Shown: in pieces, positions 38,850 to 51,245 of the stretch
Position numbering within the stretch: the first letter of the stretch is position 1
Layout: each line of letters opens with the position of its first letter
Source of the DNA: Malurus cyaneus samueli
Taxonomy: Eukaryota > Chordata > Aves > Passeriformes > Maluridae
Direction: 5' to 3'
Assembly (NCBI GenBank): GCA_009741485.1
Contig: CM019218.1
Coordinates: 39,883,358-39,947,357 of the forward strand
Length of the DNA: 64,000 bases
Program-made: the position numbers and the translations under genes
Notes under the pieces: generated by a model
The model's database searches: none
What the model saw: only the letters and a program-made list of their open reading frames with translations
What the model was told of the DNA's origin: nothing

Positions 38850-39021
38850 ATTGGAGCATGGTAAATGTTGCCTAGAGAGATTATGGATAGAAGTGTTCAA
38901 GGCCAGGCTCGATGGGGCCCTGAGAAATCTGACCTAATGAGTGGCATCCCTACCCAGGACAGGGGTTAGAAATAGATAAGCTTTAGGTTCCCTTCTAACC
39001 AAACCCATTCTATGATCCTGT
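38850..39021 (+). mobile_element. CR1 LINE 3' end fragment
   Basis: An ordered match to the CR1 3' end: gttgcctagagagattatgg, a gaagtgttcaaggccaggct block and gatggggccctgagaaatct. Then come gacctaatgagtggcatcc, ctacccaggacaggggtta and a gatagaaatagataagct-like block. It finishes with accaaacccattctatgatc and ctgtg. The terminal ATTCTATGAT-type repeat is present once. It is 5'-truncated and non-coding. Confidence 0.95.
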
Positions 39022-42000
39022 GAAAAGGAGTTGATTGGAGATTGACTTCAAAAAAACAATTCATCTCCAAACTAAAATACTAATGTACTCTCAACATTTC
39101 AAATTTAGCTCATCTATGAAAGACAATTTCAGGAGATAAAGTGTATCGTTTTAGTGTTATTTCTCTATATCGTAATCAAAGCGAAAGCGTGTGATCACAG
39201 ATGGGACCCATGAGGATACACCACAGAGTTAAGGCTCTTTTGGGCTAAAAATGGCAGGAAATGTATGACCACTGAGGAATGTGGCAAGACACAAAAACTG
39301 AAGATGCTGAAGAATAGTCAGCAATGGTCATTTGTGAGATGTGTTTGTGAGATGTGCTCTGTTTCTAAAATCAAAGGTCAGAAACAAGCATTACATAAAA
39401 GATAATCATTAACAGATAAGCTCCATTACGGCCTGTGTTTTTTTCACTTGTAGAGATATCAGAAATATTAGTAAGAACTTCTGTAAATCTTAAGCAGTAT
39501 TAGCTGCCAAAAAAATAGACTTGTCTAGGTTCATAAGGAAGAAAAACAAGAACCTTTAGATGGGGATTTTTGATTCCTAAAATCTACATTGTAAAATATT
39601 AGAAGACATTATTCTGTGTGCTATGTCAGCTATTGGAAAAAAAAAAAAAAGAGAGAAAGAGCCAAAATTATTCTATGTATTTATGTGGATTATAAGAAAA
39701 TGTATGCAGCAAAGCTTCCATTATGACAGGTTAAGTAAAGTATTGCCCCTGAAGAAGGAATCAAGAAAACCATGTCACTTCTATCTTATTCTGGTCTAAA
39801 ATGGTGAGTTGTCTGGGCTTTCAAAGACTTATCTACTGATAGAGCATCCCAATCTAAATTAAAGGGTTTAAAAAGGCAAGACAGACATGTAGTCTTTTAT
39901 ATAGAGTATTTTCAAATGCATCCTAAATGGGAACCCTGAATGGTTCACTGAGTCTTTAACAAGTTCATAAAGGCTTTAATGTGCAGAGCACAGACAAGGG
40001 TAAATTTGTTGAGAGGGAGATCAGGTCATCTCATTCCCTAAGAACATTTTCCTTGAAAAAGGCATCTCTGCATGATATTTTTTTCAAATATTTTGGGGAC
40101 AACTTAATGATCTCAGCATGTTCAACATTAAAGAATTTCTAAAGATCAGGATAACTTTTCTGGTTTTGATATTTGCTTCCTTTGGGTTTTGTTTTTCTTA
40201 TAGTGCTGGTAAACTTTCCTCTTTAGGTGGATAAGTACTTCCCCTATCTTTCCCTAGCTTTCCATCACTCACACTGGGAAAACTTAGATCTCTATAGCTT
40301 AAATTTTTAGTTAAAGATCTTCAGTACATTCAAAAGCAATTAGTTAATGAGAATTTACAGTTAACGATGCTTCAGGTAGAATGATGTCTATTTTTAAATT
40401 CCAGCATGTTCTTTCCTCATCAGTTTTAGCTGTTAAAAAAAAAAAATAAATAAATTAAAACTGTTTTCTCTATTCCAGTATTTTTTACATCAGAATGGGT
40501 AATGAACCGTCTTCCCTTGTAAACGTGAATGTGAATGCTTTGATGATAACTTTAAATATTTTTGTGTTTTTTCAAATCCTTAATCAAATTCATGCTCCTG
40601 TTGCTATAAATCTACCATGTATATTATAAAAGCATCCTTTTAAGAATCAAGTTCCTAAAAGAAAGATTTATGACCACATTTAGACAGATAATGAATAAAT
40701 AAAATGTGAAAAGCTCTTCCCCCATGATTTGAAAGGTGGAATGTGTTAATAGAGGTGTAAAAAGTAATGCAACAGATTGTGGGTTTTGCATAAAGTGCAG
40801 TGTGGATTTTTATTTCCAACAAGCTGTGCAGAATCTGTCCTGTTATCAGTAACAAAAGTTTCTCCTACGTGAACTAGTGAGAGGCAACAAGGAACTTCAG
40901 GGAGGGAAAACTCAGTTTTTGACTAAGGTTTCTTCATCATTATCCTGTGTTTGTCATTAAAATAAACCTCCTAAATCTCCACTGTATCTTTTAATCCTAA
41001 TTAACTCCCTGCTGTTACCAATTGTGGTTCCACCCTGAGATTCCTATGAACTGTTGCTGAGCTACACAGATGAGAAAGAAGATGAAATATCTAGAAAACA
41101 GAGATGCAAAATACTGATCAGTAGAGTATTAATGTTATTTAGAGATTTGTTGTTTTGGTTTTTAAATCCCTTTACACCAGGTTTTTGAATGTAGTTTTAG
41201 TATTCATTCTACTGCAGTGCCCCCAGAACTCCAGGGCACAGAACTGCAAGATAAGCTAATAATGAGATAATTGCTAACAAATCAGTCCAGAAATGGTACA
41301 AAAAGAGAAATTAAAGTTAGCTTTGGCATTTCAATAAAAGTATAGCATAAGGATAATTTAGGATTAGATGGGTTATTAGAAGTAAATAAATCTATATTTT
41401 CAGGATTTTTTTTTGTGACATATTTACTCTGTGTGTGTAAGAAGCTAGAACTTGCAGTTTCTGTTCAGCTTTCATTCTCAATACTCTCGCAAAGAGTGAC
41501 AGTGAACAAGCTTTTCCCACTTCTAGAATAAGGACACCTGCAAATGTAAAAAGATCCTTTAGTGATGAAAATTTCCCAGCTATTTCTTTGTCTGATCAAG
41601 GGATGTTCGTGTGATAAACCATATAAAATATTTATTGAACATAGAAGACAAAAATCTTACATGTGTAAAAATTTCCGTTTTTTTTTTTTTTTTTTTTCAG
41701 ATTTTTCTGTAGTGTTCTGTGTCCGACTCTTTTGTGTCTGCACCTAGTTTGTCAATCATACATTATTGTCCTGAAAGCCCATAGATCTCAAAATTTGCCA
41801 ATGTAATGATATTCCTAGTGACTCCCTGCTAAGCCCATGTATTGTGGCTGAGAGAGAACTTTCCCATTCTCATCTGCATTTCTATTTACTGTGGATTGTC
41901 CAAAACTGCTGGGCTGCTTGGTACACTTCTTTATACTGACGTGTTACTGGACAGATAAGAAGGAATTGGCTCCACTCTTACTGTCTTGTCTCTTCATTTT

Positions 42001-42292
42001 GGCATTTACAGGTTAAGTCTAGGCTGAATTTTTAGGGTTTAACCATTTATTAGGTGCGTGGCAATAAAATTTTTAGAATGCAAGAGACTTCTTTAGTGAA
42101 GCACCTGAACATTAGTAGAAAAACATTACCCTGTCCTCAAAAGAAATCTAGCACTTTACATAACTTACATATTTTAGTAGTCTTTCTGATGTTTTCAACT
42201 GAACTTCTTGTACTTATAGACATTACAGAACTGCTCTTGTGGTTCTCTTTTAGGTATCAGCCAGATACCATCTCTGGTTAGCACATCTAGAG
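39022..42292. other. Unique non-coding DNA
   Basis: No gene found. A perfect adjacent duplication of tttgtgagatgtg occurs at 39331-39343 and 39344-39356. Homopolymers occur at about 39639 (A), 40436 (A) and 41678-41697 (T20, followed by CAG). Nothing else was recognised. Confidence 0.6.
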
Positions 42293-42345
42293 CAGCGTTT
42301 CTCAGACTGTAGTCCATGAGACATTGATTGCTGATCTGCAGAACA
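42293..42345 (+). mobile_element. hAT (Charlie-like) transposon terminal fragment
   Basis: The sequence cagcgtttctcagactgtag followed by tccatgagacattgattgct and gatctgcag resembles the terminal inverted repeat and subterminal sequence of amniote hAT-Charlie elements (CAGNGNTTCTCAAACTGTGGTCC type). The 8 bases before it (atctagag) would be one copy of a target-site duplication. I did not find the matching opposite end downstream, so it is either a truncated element or a chance match to a short end. Confidence 0.45.
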
Positions 42346-45300
42346 AGGAATATTTTTATGTGTGCAAGACAGAAAAAAAGCACATAAGAAGCAAATGAAG
42401 AATAGTGGTAATAAAAGGAAGCAAAAGTTCAGCTAGACAGTTCTGTTTTAAATGAAAGCCAATGTAGGAGCACTGCATAGTTGAAAAGGTAAAGTAAATA
42501 CTTCATTTAAAATGCTGAGGATCCCTGGAGCAGACCATTCATTACAATGCCTCTTCACTCTGATTACTTTTCTAATCAGTATGCATCTCAGATGTAGATT
42601 TGGTATTGATCAGATTAAATGGGCAGCATAAGATTTTAAGAACCAAACAATGTAAACCCAAGAATAACATTAAATAAAAAAGAAAAACAACTAACTCGCA
42701 AGCAGTTGCTGCATTCAGCTTCAGATCAGTTTCTCAGCTGCTATACAGAAAATCTAATTCAAAGCTCTTTAAGTATGTATTTTGTACCTGATTTGTTCAA
42801 TATATATGTTTTCCTGCTTAGAGAATTAGCACCCTATACTTTATATTTAAAAGGATTTGGATGGTATCCCTCAACATGCATGTCTTTTGCTCATCCCACT
42901 AGAAATGGAAAAAGCAGAAATGCAGCATTTTTTATTCACACATTGGAGCAACATGATTAGATGTTTTCCTACAAACAATGAATGCTACAGAGAAACATTT
43001 CTTTTACATATTAATTAACTTTACATAGTAACTGTGTCAAATCAGAAAATATTTATGTGAAAGATCTGTTTCTAAAACATCTTTAAAGTCATCAGAATAG
43101 ATCTCTCTTCATTCTGCCTTTCATATCCCCAACCGTTAAATAGAGCAGGGACTAAGAAAGGTTTAGAAAAAGTATCTGAACAAAGAAAGGGTTGAAATAA
43201 AAATGGAATCCAAGCGAAGAGAATCTTTAGAAGAGTAAACTTCTGCATATCCTTCTTGCTCTTATCTTCACAACATCAAATTCTCAGTCTTTAAAATACA
43301 ATCAGGCTATAAAAATGCAGAACAAAAACGTATCTAAAAATCTTGATTGCATATCAATTCCATAATCAGGATTTTCTTTCAGTTGTTCCCCATTCACATT
43401 TAAAAGTGTCTAGGAAGTAATGTTTACGAAAACAAAGTTGCGGTCTCCGCTTTCAAAAGAAAAGTTATTCCCAAATTCTTCTCTGCCAGATTTTTATACC
43501 TCCTTCAGTAATGCTTGCTCTGGATTAAACAACAACAAATCATTCTGAAAATCATTTTTATGTCCTGAAGACCTGTTTTCAGTTTGATAAAATCTTATTT
43601 TGCATTCGTTGTAAGTATAAATATAACAAAGGAAATTATCATAAAGATATAACTAAACCAGAAATTCACCAGGTTTTTACTCATCTTATTAATGAATATC
43701 ATTGCTTTCCAAGAGTTTAACTTTTCTTTTTTGCTATTTCGGATGAAATTCAGATAAAATGTATGTATGAATAGTTTCATCCTCAAAGTGACATGTGCAG
43801 GAGCTATTTAAATAGAATTGTTATATGTCACTAATAAAGATACTTTTCATTTCTTGTCAAACATACAAACCATTAGAAATAAGAAAGCTCTCTTAAAAAT
43901 GTCAGGAGGAAATAGATACTGTAAAATCACAGTTTTACTCGTGAGGTAAGCTAAGGACAAGTAGTGCCTCCGTAGATGAAAGAGCCCTTCCTCAGTAATA
44001 TATAAATCTCAGTAGAAATAGCAGAAAAGGGTCCAAAATAGAAACAATTTTTCCCAAAATATTCTTCTGACATAGTTTTATTGCACCAAGTGAGATCCCA
44101 TAAAGATATTTTTTAGAAGTCTAGATGTTCTACAACAGCTCTGAGAACAATAGACAAAAGCCCTGAACTTCACCTTTAACAAGCAGCATTGCAGGGGTTT
44201 AGAATTTTTGGGTTTTTTAACAAAAAGGTAGTTTTCTCCAAGTAAGTTGCTGCCCCTAATATTAGTGAGTAGATCAAACTGAAGCTCTTTTGAGGTAAAG
44301 GAATTCTGTAGAAATTGGTATATGCTACATCAGAAATATATCAGCTTCAATAAAATATAGAGGGTGTTAGGTGTTAAAAGATGGAGGAGAGCCCAGTGAG
44401 AGAGCTGATACGAAAATAGTTTTATTAACACCATAAAGTAACAGAGAACTTTAAAAGTTCTGTGTCCTGTATCGCAAAGGAATAAAACTGAACCCATCCC
44501 AAGCAAACATGAGTCCTGAGTTCCTGAAAAGGCATATCACCGACTTTATGCACATCATTGCTGATGCAGTAGCACAATCTAAAGGTGTTGTCTTCAGCTG
44601 TCAGCACACAGGGCTGATTAGGGATTTTATCCCATGAATTTTGCTTTATAAGAGTGATAGAGACAGCAGGTAGTCTGTGGTTTGAAGGAATGCATTCATC
44701 AGTGTAGAGCCCTATCTTCTTTCCTAAAACATAACAGCCGAGTGTGAAACTTGTTTAGTTTGATGCTGTGATAGATGAGCTGCTACTACACACTTATCTT
44801 GTCACCATCTGACTCTGACATTGCCCTTCCTGGAGTGGCAGCACATCTCATAAAGTTTGTGTGTAATTCCACAAAGTTTCTCGCAGCCATCAAGCCTACT
44901 CATATTTTACTGATTTGTTTAAAGAATGTGCTGGCTGAAACTCTGAATTCTCATCTCATAATGGGATTTTAATGCCTAAGTATCTGGTTGACCCTAGTCA
45001 AAGCACACAAAGGAGAGCACGAAGAACATTTTAATGTTTGTATTATTCCATCTCATTTTTATGCATTATGCGATACTAGACCCAGCATGCACCCTGCCCA
45101 TGCCTTATTTTATCATATGTAAATGCAACCAATCTCTTTTCACTACGACTTTGAAAACAGCCCTCTAAAAAGGAACAAGTACATTGAGGGTCATTCTGGA
45201 ATCAATTCAGTAAATTATTTTATGTGGCTCAGTATACCCATTAAAAGTGAGATTCAGACTAATTGTGATATGACTAAACGTCGGCTTTTTTGTGTTTCAT

Positions 45301-45789
45301 TTCTGTGCAGCTTATTTGGATTTTTTTTTTGTTTTTTTTTCTGAAAAAATGTTTTAAAAGCTAGGCTGAAAAGTAGACTAATTATATGCATTAGGATCCT
45401 TTTAAAGGGATACCATAGATTAATAATATGATACATATATTGCTCAAATATTGCATTTATAGTGATTAAAGTGAACAATTCATGTTTGAATGACATGAAT
45501 AAACCATAAAAAATTATGAAAACCATTTTATTAGCTTAAAATCCTCCATGAAGCTTTGCTGGCATACAAATATGGTTTTTTTGTATTTTTTGTTTATCCT
45601 ATTGAGCAACTTTATACATTCCCATCGGCCTTCAAACTTCTATGGCCTTTAACGACTTACTTAACAAGTACTACTATTTAACTGCTATTAAACTACTTAT
45701 TTATTTTTAAATATTTTTAACCTGTATTTTCCTGATCCTATAAAATTGTGCACCACAAAAATGAGCAGGGGGATAGAGCATTTTTCCCT
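42346..45789. other. Unique non-coding DNA
   Basis: I recognise no gene. The longest open reading frames (84 codons at 42706-42960 +, 73 at 45123-45344 +, 90 at 45254-45526 -) are unsupported. A T-rich tract lies at about 45319-45340. No transposon was recognised apart from the flanking entries. Confidence 0.55.
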
Positions 45790-45903
45790 GATCGTGTTCA
45801 AGGCCAGGTTGGATGGAGCCCTGGGACCTGCTCTAGTGGATGACGTCCCTGCCCATGGAACTAACTGACCATAGAATGGTCTCAAGCCATTCTATGATTC
45901 TAC
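45790..45903 (+). mobile_element. CR1 LINE 3' end fragment
   Basis: The end of a CR1 element: tcgtgttcaaggccaggttg, gatggagccctgggacctgc, tctagtggatgacgtccctg and cccatggaac. It finishes with agaatggtctcaagccattc and tatgattcta. Only about the last 110 bases are kept. The central part between cccatggaac and the terminal repeat is shortened compared with the usual element. Confidence 0.95.
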
Positions 45904-48900
45904 ATATATATCACAGATAGCACCTGATTTGGAAGAAGTTTCAAGGAGCTCAGTGGTACTTTTTTGAAGAGTAAATTTTTGACAATTCCTTTTAGACTAC
46001 TATTTTCTTCATTATATTTGTATCCATTTTAACCATTATAAACAATCCATGGAAAAGGTCTACAGACTAGATATGCAAAGCACATTTTTCTCTATTTTAA
46101 CATCCTCTACTGTTTAAAATGTGTTACTGACAATTGCTGGGTTTTTTTTTTTTATATTATAGAACAAAGAAAAGGGTCTGGTTTTACTCCATAAATGTAA
46201 ATACTGAGAAATTGCCCTTCTCAACAGTTGTATTTTTCAAAGTATCTTGAGACTTCTGCCACATTTGTTTTTGTAGATAGGATGACCATAGTTGAATATG
46301 ATATTCAGTTAGTTTTGATCTTCTGTTTCTGAGAAATACATGCTTAGCTCATAACCCTTCAGTTTTCAAACAAAATTTAAGACTCTTAATCAAAATTTTG
46401 TTTAAAGCTAACATTTTTTCTCTTTCTTGAAGAGTTCATTTGCTAAAAGTAAGGATTTTATTATCAGTTTTATTAACAGTTTTAAGATCTTCTCTTTGCG
46501 TCATCTTTTTTTTTAAAGACCACTTCCCAAGTTCTTTTCTATAATTTTTGGGTATGGACTAGTGCACAAAAAAAGCCTTTCCCATTTTTAGTTTCTGTGA
46601 TTGCCTCATCATTATTCAGATTCTCTTTAAATCTTATTTTTTAACAGCTATTGAAGCTGAGATCCATGCCAGAAACCATCATGATTTGCTTGGAGTCATG
46701 CTTCCCAGAAAATTTGGGAGTAGTACACAGGCTTTCTCAATTCTAGGCTTTAGCTTAAACCATCACTGGCTGACTGCAATAGAGGGTAGAAAATATAACC
46801 TATTATTGCCTTAGTGCACTTTCCTGCCAATTTCATTTAAACAGCATTAATGTCAAGCACAATGACCTATTCCATTTCTTTAAATGTTTCTTATTCCCAT
46901 CTACTTGCTGGCTAAGTCTGGTGATGAGAAATTGCTACAAGTACAGAAAATAGCAACGTGTGAATCTGTTTTTGAAATGCAGCTGTAACAAGACTAGCAA
47001 GTAAAATAAACCAAAACTCTGTATCATGTAATCTTTCAGCTAGTAATTTTATGGTCCATTCTCTGATGACCCTATCACCCTGCTATCTTACCTCTGCATT
47101 TGAACTGGCAAATAAAAGACATCTTATTTCACATCAAACACCCAAATGTCCTAAAGGAAAATTTTCAATCAGTATACCATTTCTGTTGTCATTTTATAAA
47201 CTGTGGTAAGAATAAACGTTTTAGAGGGATTTATTTCATTCTAGAAAGCATTCCTTAAGGGCCCTAACCTTCAATTTTAACTCTGACTCAAAACATATCC
47301 ACATAGAATGTGTGACACTGTCTTAGCATTTCAGTAAATTGAGGAGTGAGTATCAGGAATGTTTATTTAACAGATTTTGACACTCATGTTATTTCCTAAA
47401 GTTTCATCACTTACTAATTGAAACCATTGGTAATAAAGCTATTTTAAACAGAAAGTAAAATAACATTAACCTCATGAGAATTAATGTCATTCATTTCTCA
47501 AAAGATGCTGTTGAGCATAATATGAAATAACAGTGCTTCATGTAACTTCCAGTGAATCAAACAGGCACAGAAAAGGGGTTTTGAAGCTTCCTGTCTATTA
47601 TGTGACATATATGATCATAGAACAACTACATGAAACTACACACAAGAAATCATTGACCTTTAAAACCAGATGAATGTGTATTAAAATTCACATTGTTTCT
47701 GGTCTTGTGTATCACTTCATTAGAGCTGTGCAAGGATCTGCATAAAACAGAACAGCAGACAGCACTCTGACCACATTGTTAGCTCAGGGTGATGGTTAAG
47801 ACGTATTTTTGAAGTGCTGATGTAATAGAATTTGTTTGTTCAGGCTGAAAAAGACACCCAATCCAAAGGTTTCCCAATTCTTGAGCATCTTCTACAGCTG
47901 TTTAAGGAGATACTGCTATGACTGCCAAGTAAACTGCTAATTAATTCTGGCAATATGTATTGGCTACATTCAAATCATACATTTTTCACAAAAGTTAGTT
48001 ATTAGCCTTAGTTATTGGGCAGGTCCAAGTTTTTTTGTTTCAAGTGGGATTTAGATTTAGCTGGATTTAGGCTGAATTAGGTGCAAAGTTATCCAGCTCT
48101 ATTGAACTGAAAGCACTTCTGGAAATGGAGAGGAGACATCTACAAATCTACATTTCCCTTTATATTCCCACAAAAAAAATGGAAATTACCATGATGTCTC
48201 CAGACAATAAAAAGACAGAAATACAATTTATTCAAATCTGATATTTAAGCAAATCAATTTCAATGAAGGTGTTCTTAAACTATTAAATAATTTCAATTTC
48301 TTTTCTATTTTATCCTTTCTCTCTACCACAATGAACACTAAGTGTCACAAATTGATAATGGCTTTTCCAGTCTGCAAAACCTTGCAGAAATGAAGCCAAT
48401 GTCAGAGCACTTTCTAGTGAACAGAGATGTGCATCATGACTCTAGTTGAGATTTTGGTAGAAGTCTCTGTAGAAAAACAAAATGTCCCCACAAAGAACAA
48501 TTTTGCATTCTTCACCTTATAGTAGCAAACTGACACACAAAAAGTCTCTCCAGATATCTTTGATATGAAGCATAAGAAAGACATTTAGTTCCCTATCTGT
48601 TTGTATTTGGTCTGTAAAAATCTTCATCCCAAATGATGCCACATTCCCAATTTCTATCATCCTTCCTATATATCAAAAAATAAACTCTCAAAAAGAGAAA
48701 GAGTGTAACTCGGTAGGTACACTGTAAAGAAATCACATAAGAGTGGCTTTATAGCCCCAAGAGATATGAAAAGCTCCATGAGCAGCTGATACTTTCTGAG
48801 ACCTGCAATTAAAATAATAGTATATGTTTAAATAACATATTATAAATAAAGATTTTTCATGTATATATGTATATATAGGCACAATATATAAAAAGTGGGA

Positions 48901-51149
48901 TGCATAAATAGAATTATACATACAGATTTAAAGTGCAAAGCCTGAAGAAAAATCAATTGATAAGGTATGTAGTAAGCCTTACTTGTTTAAAATCATTCAC
49001 TTTTCCTCTCCATCCTTTCAGTAGCTGCAGTCCTGCCTCATTATTACTAACACAAAAGAGATAAAGAACTAATATGCATTTAAATAGTTTCTAGGGGAGC
49101 AATATGGCCTCTGTATGTAATCTTTAACAGTCACAGCTACAAAATATTGATGGAGTTTATAGTAGCCCAGCATGTTTCTTCAGATGTGTTGCATATTCCT
49201 AAATTAAACTGATTTACAGGAGTAAATAACGTGTACAATTCTTTCTCTATGTGTGTGTGTCTGTGTGTTAAGCTGCTTTTAATCTTCCACAGAAAGGCCA
49301 ATACCCTTCAGTAACTCTGCCTTTTAGAGACATCAAATATTTATTTATAAATGATCCTCAAATATCATGTCATATAAGTAAAAAATAATGGTCTGAAAAG
49401 ACATAAAAATGGTGCACACTTAACTGTTTCTTGCTTGCATTTAGTATTAAAATGTCTGAGAGCTGCTTTTTGGAATTGTTTTGAACCGGTAGCAGAAAAA
49501 CTTCAAATTCTGTTCACCTTCTCTCTACTTTTCTAGACTATTTAGACAACTCAATTAAATGTGCTTTTCTAAACTCTCCAATAGACTTGGAGACAGAGGC
49601 TATAGATCCCAGGGTATTTCATCTATCATTGCTAATGATGATTTTTTTCAGAGAAAAAGAACTACTAAAGATAAAAACCTCAAAATGTTGATGTCAAAAA
49701 ATATACTGATTTGGAATAATTATTAACATTTTCAAGCATTTTTTTTGTCACAATTTCTGCTACCTACCTAATAGATTTTCAAAATTTTCATTTAAGTCTC
49801 ACTTTCTGGCCGAAAAATAAAACCTAGTTCTGACTGGCTGTACTGTTTCATTTGTAAGAATCTCTTTCTGAGTAAGACTGCCTGTCTGCATGAGCAATAG
49901 CAAGGATCTATCTTCAGTGGCTACTGTCAGAACATCTTCATTTGTGTGAAAACTTAGGCAAATGAAGTAACTGTCTTCAGACAGAAGTCAAATAAGAATG
50001 ATTCAGTGCTGGTAAGGATTCAAACAGAGTTACTACAGTGCTTGCATCTGTGATAACAGTTTAAAGAAAAAAAAGTTAAAAGCAGTAATATCCTAATGTG
50101 ATACAACCAGAAAAGTCTGATTTTCTGTGTTTACTAGACTCTGTGGTTACTTTCTAAGCATAACACATTCTGCAATTCTTTCATGCACACTAAAATGAAC
50201 TTTATTTCTTCTAGATGGCATAGCATGAAAACTATGCATTAAAAAGAGCAACAACAACAAAATTATAACTTTACACTCTTTTTTATAATTTTCTCATCCA
50301 GAAATGCTGTTTTTGGTCCATCAAGATTACACCAGGGACAAATATATCATATGACATTGTGTCAACACTACAGCGAGTTAACTATGCAGCCAGGTACCAG
50401 CATGATTATGCAAATAGAGATGCTATTGCCTTATCAGTCAAAACCACTGGCAGAATGCCTGGGAGACAGATTTCAATAAAGGAGATACATTCTATCTATC
50501 TCAGCAAGGGTGACATTAATAATTTATGATTAATCAGTTTATGGAAACATATTAACAGCAGAAGGCTGTGGAGAGCAAGATGGATTTCTTGCCTCCTCTT
50601 TCCCCATTTTTTTGCCTCCTACCTGACTTAATTTTTTTTAATGATTAAAAGCCATGTAGAGGACTCAGTTCTTCACAAGAAAATGGATTAACTTATAAAA
50701 GAACCATACGGAAACGCTGAGCTGAGGATGAAGTGATGAGAAATCATGACTTCCTATAAAATCAGAGCTGAATTGGTGTCAAATTTACCTCTTATGTCCC
50801 AACAACCAGGTCCATTTCAGGACATCCAGATAATAAGAGATAAATTAGTATCACAGCTGGGCTTTGGCTGTGAAGTGTAAAATACCAGAAGTCTAAACAG
50901 CATATTCCAGCATAAACATCATCCATTCAAATAAAAAGAAATTAATTCAATTTTCCCTTGTGAAGAATTGCTACAAACATGACTTTTTTCTTGGAGCATA
51001 TGCATAAAATATTTAAGAAAATATTAATTTAAAACCTGTGAATACAATTTGTAATTCAGACAAGGGAAGATCACCCCTTGAGAGAGCTCTAAATATCCAC
51101 TTGTGAGCTGAACTTCTAAAATGCTTCTGCAACTTCTTAAAATCCAGGT
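45904..51149. other. Unique non-coding DNA
   Basis: No gene found. A short TG-rich microsatellite is listed separately. An AT-rich patch with TATA words lies at about 48820-48900. The part from 50.3 to 50.56 kb is complex, repeat-free and carries a perfect octamer motif (see findings). Confidence 0.55.
49249..49269. repeat. Short (TG)n microsatellite
   Basis: tgtgtgtgtgtctgtgtgt, with one C interruption. It is short and so probably only weakly variable. Confidence 0.85.
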
Positions 51150-51201
51150 GTTAAAAAAAAAAAACCCAAAACAAAACCAAACAAAACAACAACAACAACA
51201 A

Positions 51202-51242
<41 letters not shown>
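51150..51242. repeat. A-rich tract with (CAA)n and A40
   Basis: A12 is followed by CCC, AAAAC-type words and five CAA units, then 40 uninterrupted A at 51203-51242. It is the longest homopolymer in the window. The tract creates K/N/Q-rich and F/C-rich open reading frames on the two strands, which are not genes. Assembly accuracy at the A40 run is doubtful. Confidence 0.92.
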
Positions 51243-51245
<3 letters not shown>

